Under the pieces are notes generated by a model. It was not told the DNA's origin and did not search any database. It saw nothing but the letters and a program-made list of their open reading frames with translations. This document shows positions 6,159-8,301 of a stretch of 8,301 nt of DNA, in pieces. The stretch is from Bacteroidales bacterium (GTDB lineage: Bacteria > Bacteroidota > Bacteroidia > Bacteroidales > P3), in assembly GCA_012837565.1 (NCBI GenBank), contig DUQY01000220.1, forward strand, positions 1 to 8,301, written 5' to 3'. Within the stretch, counting starts at the first letter, position 1. The number at the start of each line of letters is the position of its first letter. Position numbers and translations under genes: made by a program.

Positions 6159-8301
6159 TTAAAATGTATAAGCTACTCCTAAATATACCATTCTTGGTCT
6201 TTGATAGTTATATTCAACATTGTTTAGATACATTGAATAATAATCTCTGAAAGAATTTGGATCTAATTGGTTCGCAATAATTGTTTGTGTTTCTGGGTCT
6301 GTTAGGTAACCATTATCATCTGGGTCACCAGTTACTCCAAACACACTAGCTATATTTTTAATATTTAATACATTATTTATTCTTGCAAAAAGATTTAATT
6401 GGGTCATTTTCTTACCAACTTTAATATCATAAGATTTATCGATATTAAGGTCAATTCTGAATATCCAAGGAAGTCTTGCTCCATTGAAACTACCAACTAT
6501 TGATCTTTGTGTATTGCTGAAATATTTTGTGTAAGGTCTTCCTGATTGAGCTACTCCAGTTAAGTTAACACCGAAGTTTTGTAACCATTTAGTTATTTTT
6601 ACACGTTCTTCTCCAGATTGATCAGTAACGATTCTTTTAGAAGTTGGTCCATTATATTTATCTCCACCTTGATAACGGAAGTCTAATTGTAGTTTAAACT
6701 CATGACGTCTATCATCACCAATTGGATATAACATTTTAATGTTTGGGTAACCAGCTTGAATTAAAGAAACTATTGTTGATTGAGGTAAACCTGTTGTTCC
6801 TTCAGCATATTGTAATGTGTAGTTTGCGTTAACACGTAAATTACTTGATCTTTTTAATTCGTATGTAACTGTAAGTCCTTTTGTTGTTCTAAAGTCTTGG
6901 TTACCGAATGAATAATATAATGATGTTGGGTCAGCTCCTACATATTGAACTAAAGCAATTAGGTCTCTTGTTTCTTTATAGTATGCAGACATAATTAATA
7001 CTGAAGATCTTGATAAAACTTGAGTAAATCCAAGTTCGTAGTTAGTAATTTTCTCAGGTTTTAAGTTTGGATTTGTTAGAGTACTACCAGATTGTCTTTC
7101 CATAAATAGATAATCAACATAGTTAGCTCTCCAATAACTTTGAGGACGACGAGCAATCATATCATAAGAAGCTTTAAACTCAGATTTATCAGACACAGGG
7201 AATGAAAAAGCTATACGTGGCATAACGATTACTTGTGGCTTATAGTCTTCGAAAGCGTCAGTAGAAATTTGATAAGGAAGTCCAGTATCATTTAATTTCC
7301 CTTTTCTAAATGGAAGAGGTTGCCCAGATGATCCTGATATATCAGTTGGATTTGAAACAATTTCACCATTTGCATTATACCAAGTGTTACCGTTTCTGTA
7401 TCCTCTAATAAATCCATCCTTGCTTGCATCACTAGATGTTGTGTTGCCACTTAATGTATTTACATATACTACATAGTCGTCACCAATACTTGAAGGACGA
7501 TTTGGAATTTCTAATTCTCCTGCTGTATATGCAGAATATAATAAGTAGTTATCTTTTAATCCCATTTGGTTTCCGTCGAATCTATCAACACGAAATCCAA
7601 TATTGAAAATTAAATCTTTAAAGAAGAATTGGTCTTGAACATATCCAGCCATATAAACAGGTTGCCATGCACCTATTGATCTATTTGTTGGATCTGAGAA
7701 AAAGTTTTGAAGGTTTTGTTTTCCCTTAACAGCATTTCCTCTATGGTCATAACCATAATATGAAACTATTGATCTGCTTCCACCATTATTAAATAATTCG
7801 TCAGCTGAGAACATATCTAATGAGAAGGTTGAAGGGTCATAGCTATCAATATCAATAAATTCAGTTCCATTAACGCTTAAACCTAATTTTTCTCTTAACG
7901 CTCTGTCAAAATAAGTTTGACTTGCTTGGTCATAAGATCTATTATAAGTAATGTATGGAATAGACCCTGAGTTATCGATTATTGGATTTTCTAAATCACG
8001 ATATAAGATATGAGAGTTTGCTTCTTGCTTCATAATTGTCCATAAAGAAGATGCAGTTAGTGAGTATGCACGAGATGTAGTTTGGTCATATTGGAATCCA
8101 AATTCAAGTGAGTGTTTCCCAATATCGGCAGAAACTTTTGCTGAAATGTAAACGTTTTGAGATTCAGATTTTGAATAATCTCCTGTTGGTACTCCAGCAT
8201 TTACCCATGAGAATGAACTTGGGAACATTTGATAAATACTTCCTGGTCTATCACCATTAGTTAAACCTAAGTATGAACGAAGATAATCATAGTTTACTAA
8301 A
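6159..8301 (-). CDS. TonB-dependent outer-membrane receptor, C-terminal 713 residues (5' end beyond the right edge)
   Basis: TonB-dependent receptors import scarce or large ligands across the outer membrane using energy from TonB-ExbBD. The frame stays open to the right edge; the ATG at 8228 is only an internal Met, since codons reading VNYDYLRSYLGL and onward precede it. The visible part (numbered from the edge) is the 22-strand barrel domain. Markers are PRIAFSFPVSDKSEFKASYD (361-380), the NPNLKPEK-x(3)-YELGF signature (410-425), PIGDDRRHEFKL (526-537), ARINNVLNIKN (639-649) with TGDPDDNGYL (657-666), and the terminal PRMVYLGVAYTF ending in the Phe used for barrel insertion. The plug and any carboxypeptidase-like N-terminal domain are outside the window, so the TonB box cannot be checked. 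It is not followed by a SusD-type lipoprotein, so it is unlikely to be a SusC; the next gene, 30 bases on, is the giant T9SS cargo. The substrate cannot be predicted. Confidence 0.93.
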   Translation of the reverse strand, partial: LVNYDYLRSYLGLTNGDRPGSIYQMFPSSFSWVNAGVPTGDYSKSESQNVYISAKVSADIGKHSLEFGFQYDQTTSRAYSLTASSLWTIMKQEANSHILYRDLENPIIDNSGSIPYITYNRSYDQASQTYFDRALREKLGLSVNGTEFIDIDSYDPSTFSLDMFSADELFNNGGSRSIVSYYGYDHRGNAVKGKQNLQNFFSDPTNRSIGAWQPVYMAGYVQDQFFFKDLIFNIGFRVDRFDGNQMGLKDNYLLYSAYTAGELEIPNRPSSIGDDYVVYVNTLSGNTTSSDASKDGFIRGYRNGNTWYNANGEIVSNPTDISGSSGQPLPFRKGKLNDTGLPYQISTDAFEDYKPQVIVMPRIAFSFPVSDKSEFKASYDMIARRPQSYWRANYVDYLFMERQSGSTLTNPNLKPEKITNYELGFTQVLSRSSVLIMSAYYKETRDLIALVQYVGADPTSLYYSFGNQDFRTTKGLTVTYELKRSSNLRVNANYTLQYAEGTTGLPQSTIVSLIQAGYPNIKMLYPIGDDRRHEFKLQLDFRYQGGDKYNGPTSKRIVTDQSGEERVKITKWLQNFGVNLTGVAQSGRPYTKYFSNTQRSIVGSFNGARLPWIFRIDLNIDKSYDIKVGKKMTQLNLFARINNVLNIKNIASVFGVTGDPDDNGYLTDPETQTIIANQLDPNSFRDYYSMYLNNVEYNYQRPRMVYLGVAYTF

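Noticed and set aside
8226..8228. ATG as the true start of the TonB receptor
   Set aside because: The frame continues without a stop to the window edge with barrel-like sequence, and the product would lack the plug domain; it is an internal Met.

Overview
The window is AT-rich and every gene in it reads on the minus strand. Right to left (transcription order) it holds: the 3' part of a TonB-dependent outer-membrane receptor (entering from the right edge), a 1600-residue secreted protein with a type IX secretion (T9SS) C-terminal sorting domain, a 359-residue PorV/PorQ-family outer-membrane beta-barrel protein, a strong intrinsic terminator, and the first 40 codons of greA (leaving at the left edge). 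T9SS cargo, a PorV-like barrel, a Bacteroidota-style TonB receptor barrel and the lack of Shine-Dalgarno sequences before the genes point to the Bacteroidota or a close relative in the FCB group (for example Ignavibacteria or Kapabacteria). The sequence alone does not settle which.

The receptor, the giant protein and the PorV-like gene are separated by only 30 and 41 bases. All three end in TAA and there is no terminator hairpin until after the third gene. They therefore look like one transcription unit whose promoter lies beyond the right edge. The unit closes with a perfect 12-bp stem followed by a T tract, about 23 bases after the PorV-like stop codon. greA begins only about 25 bases past that stem, so it is probably a separate housekeeping unit.

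The likely joint logic is cell-envelope display. The giant protein is exported by Sec, crosses the outer membrane through the T9SS and has its C-terminal domain handled by PorV-type barrels; a PorV-like barrel is encoded directly behind it. The receptor upstream would import a ligand. No SusD-type lipoprotein is present between receptor and cargo, so this is not a classical SusCD glycan locus. The notable hypothesis is a three-part module (TonB receptor, giant T9SS surface protein, private PorV paralogue), comparable in gene order to the SprB-SprF pairing but built from different families. There is no RNA gene, CRISPR array, insertion sequence or gene-free stretch above 300 bases.
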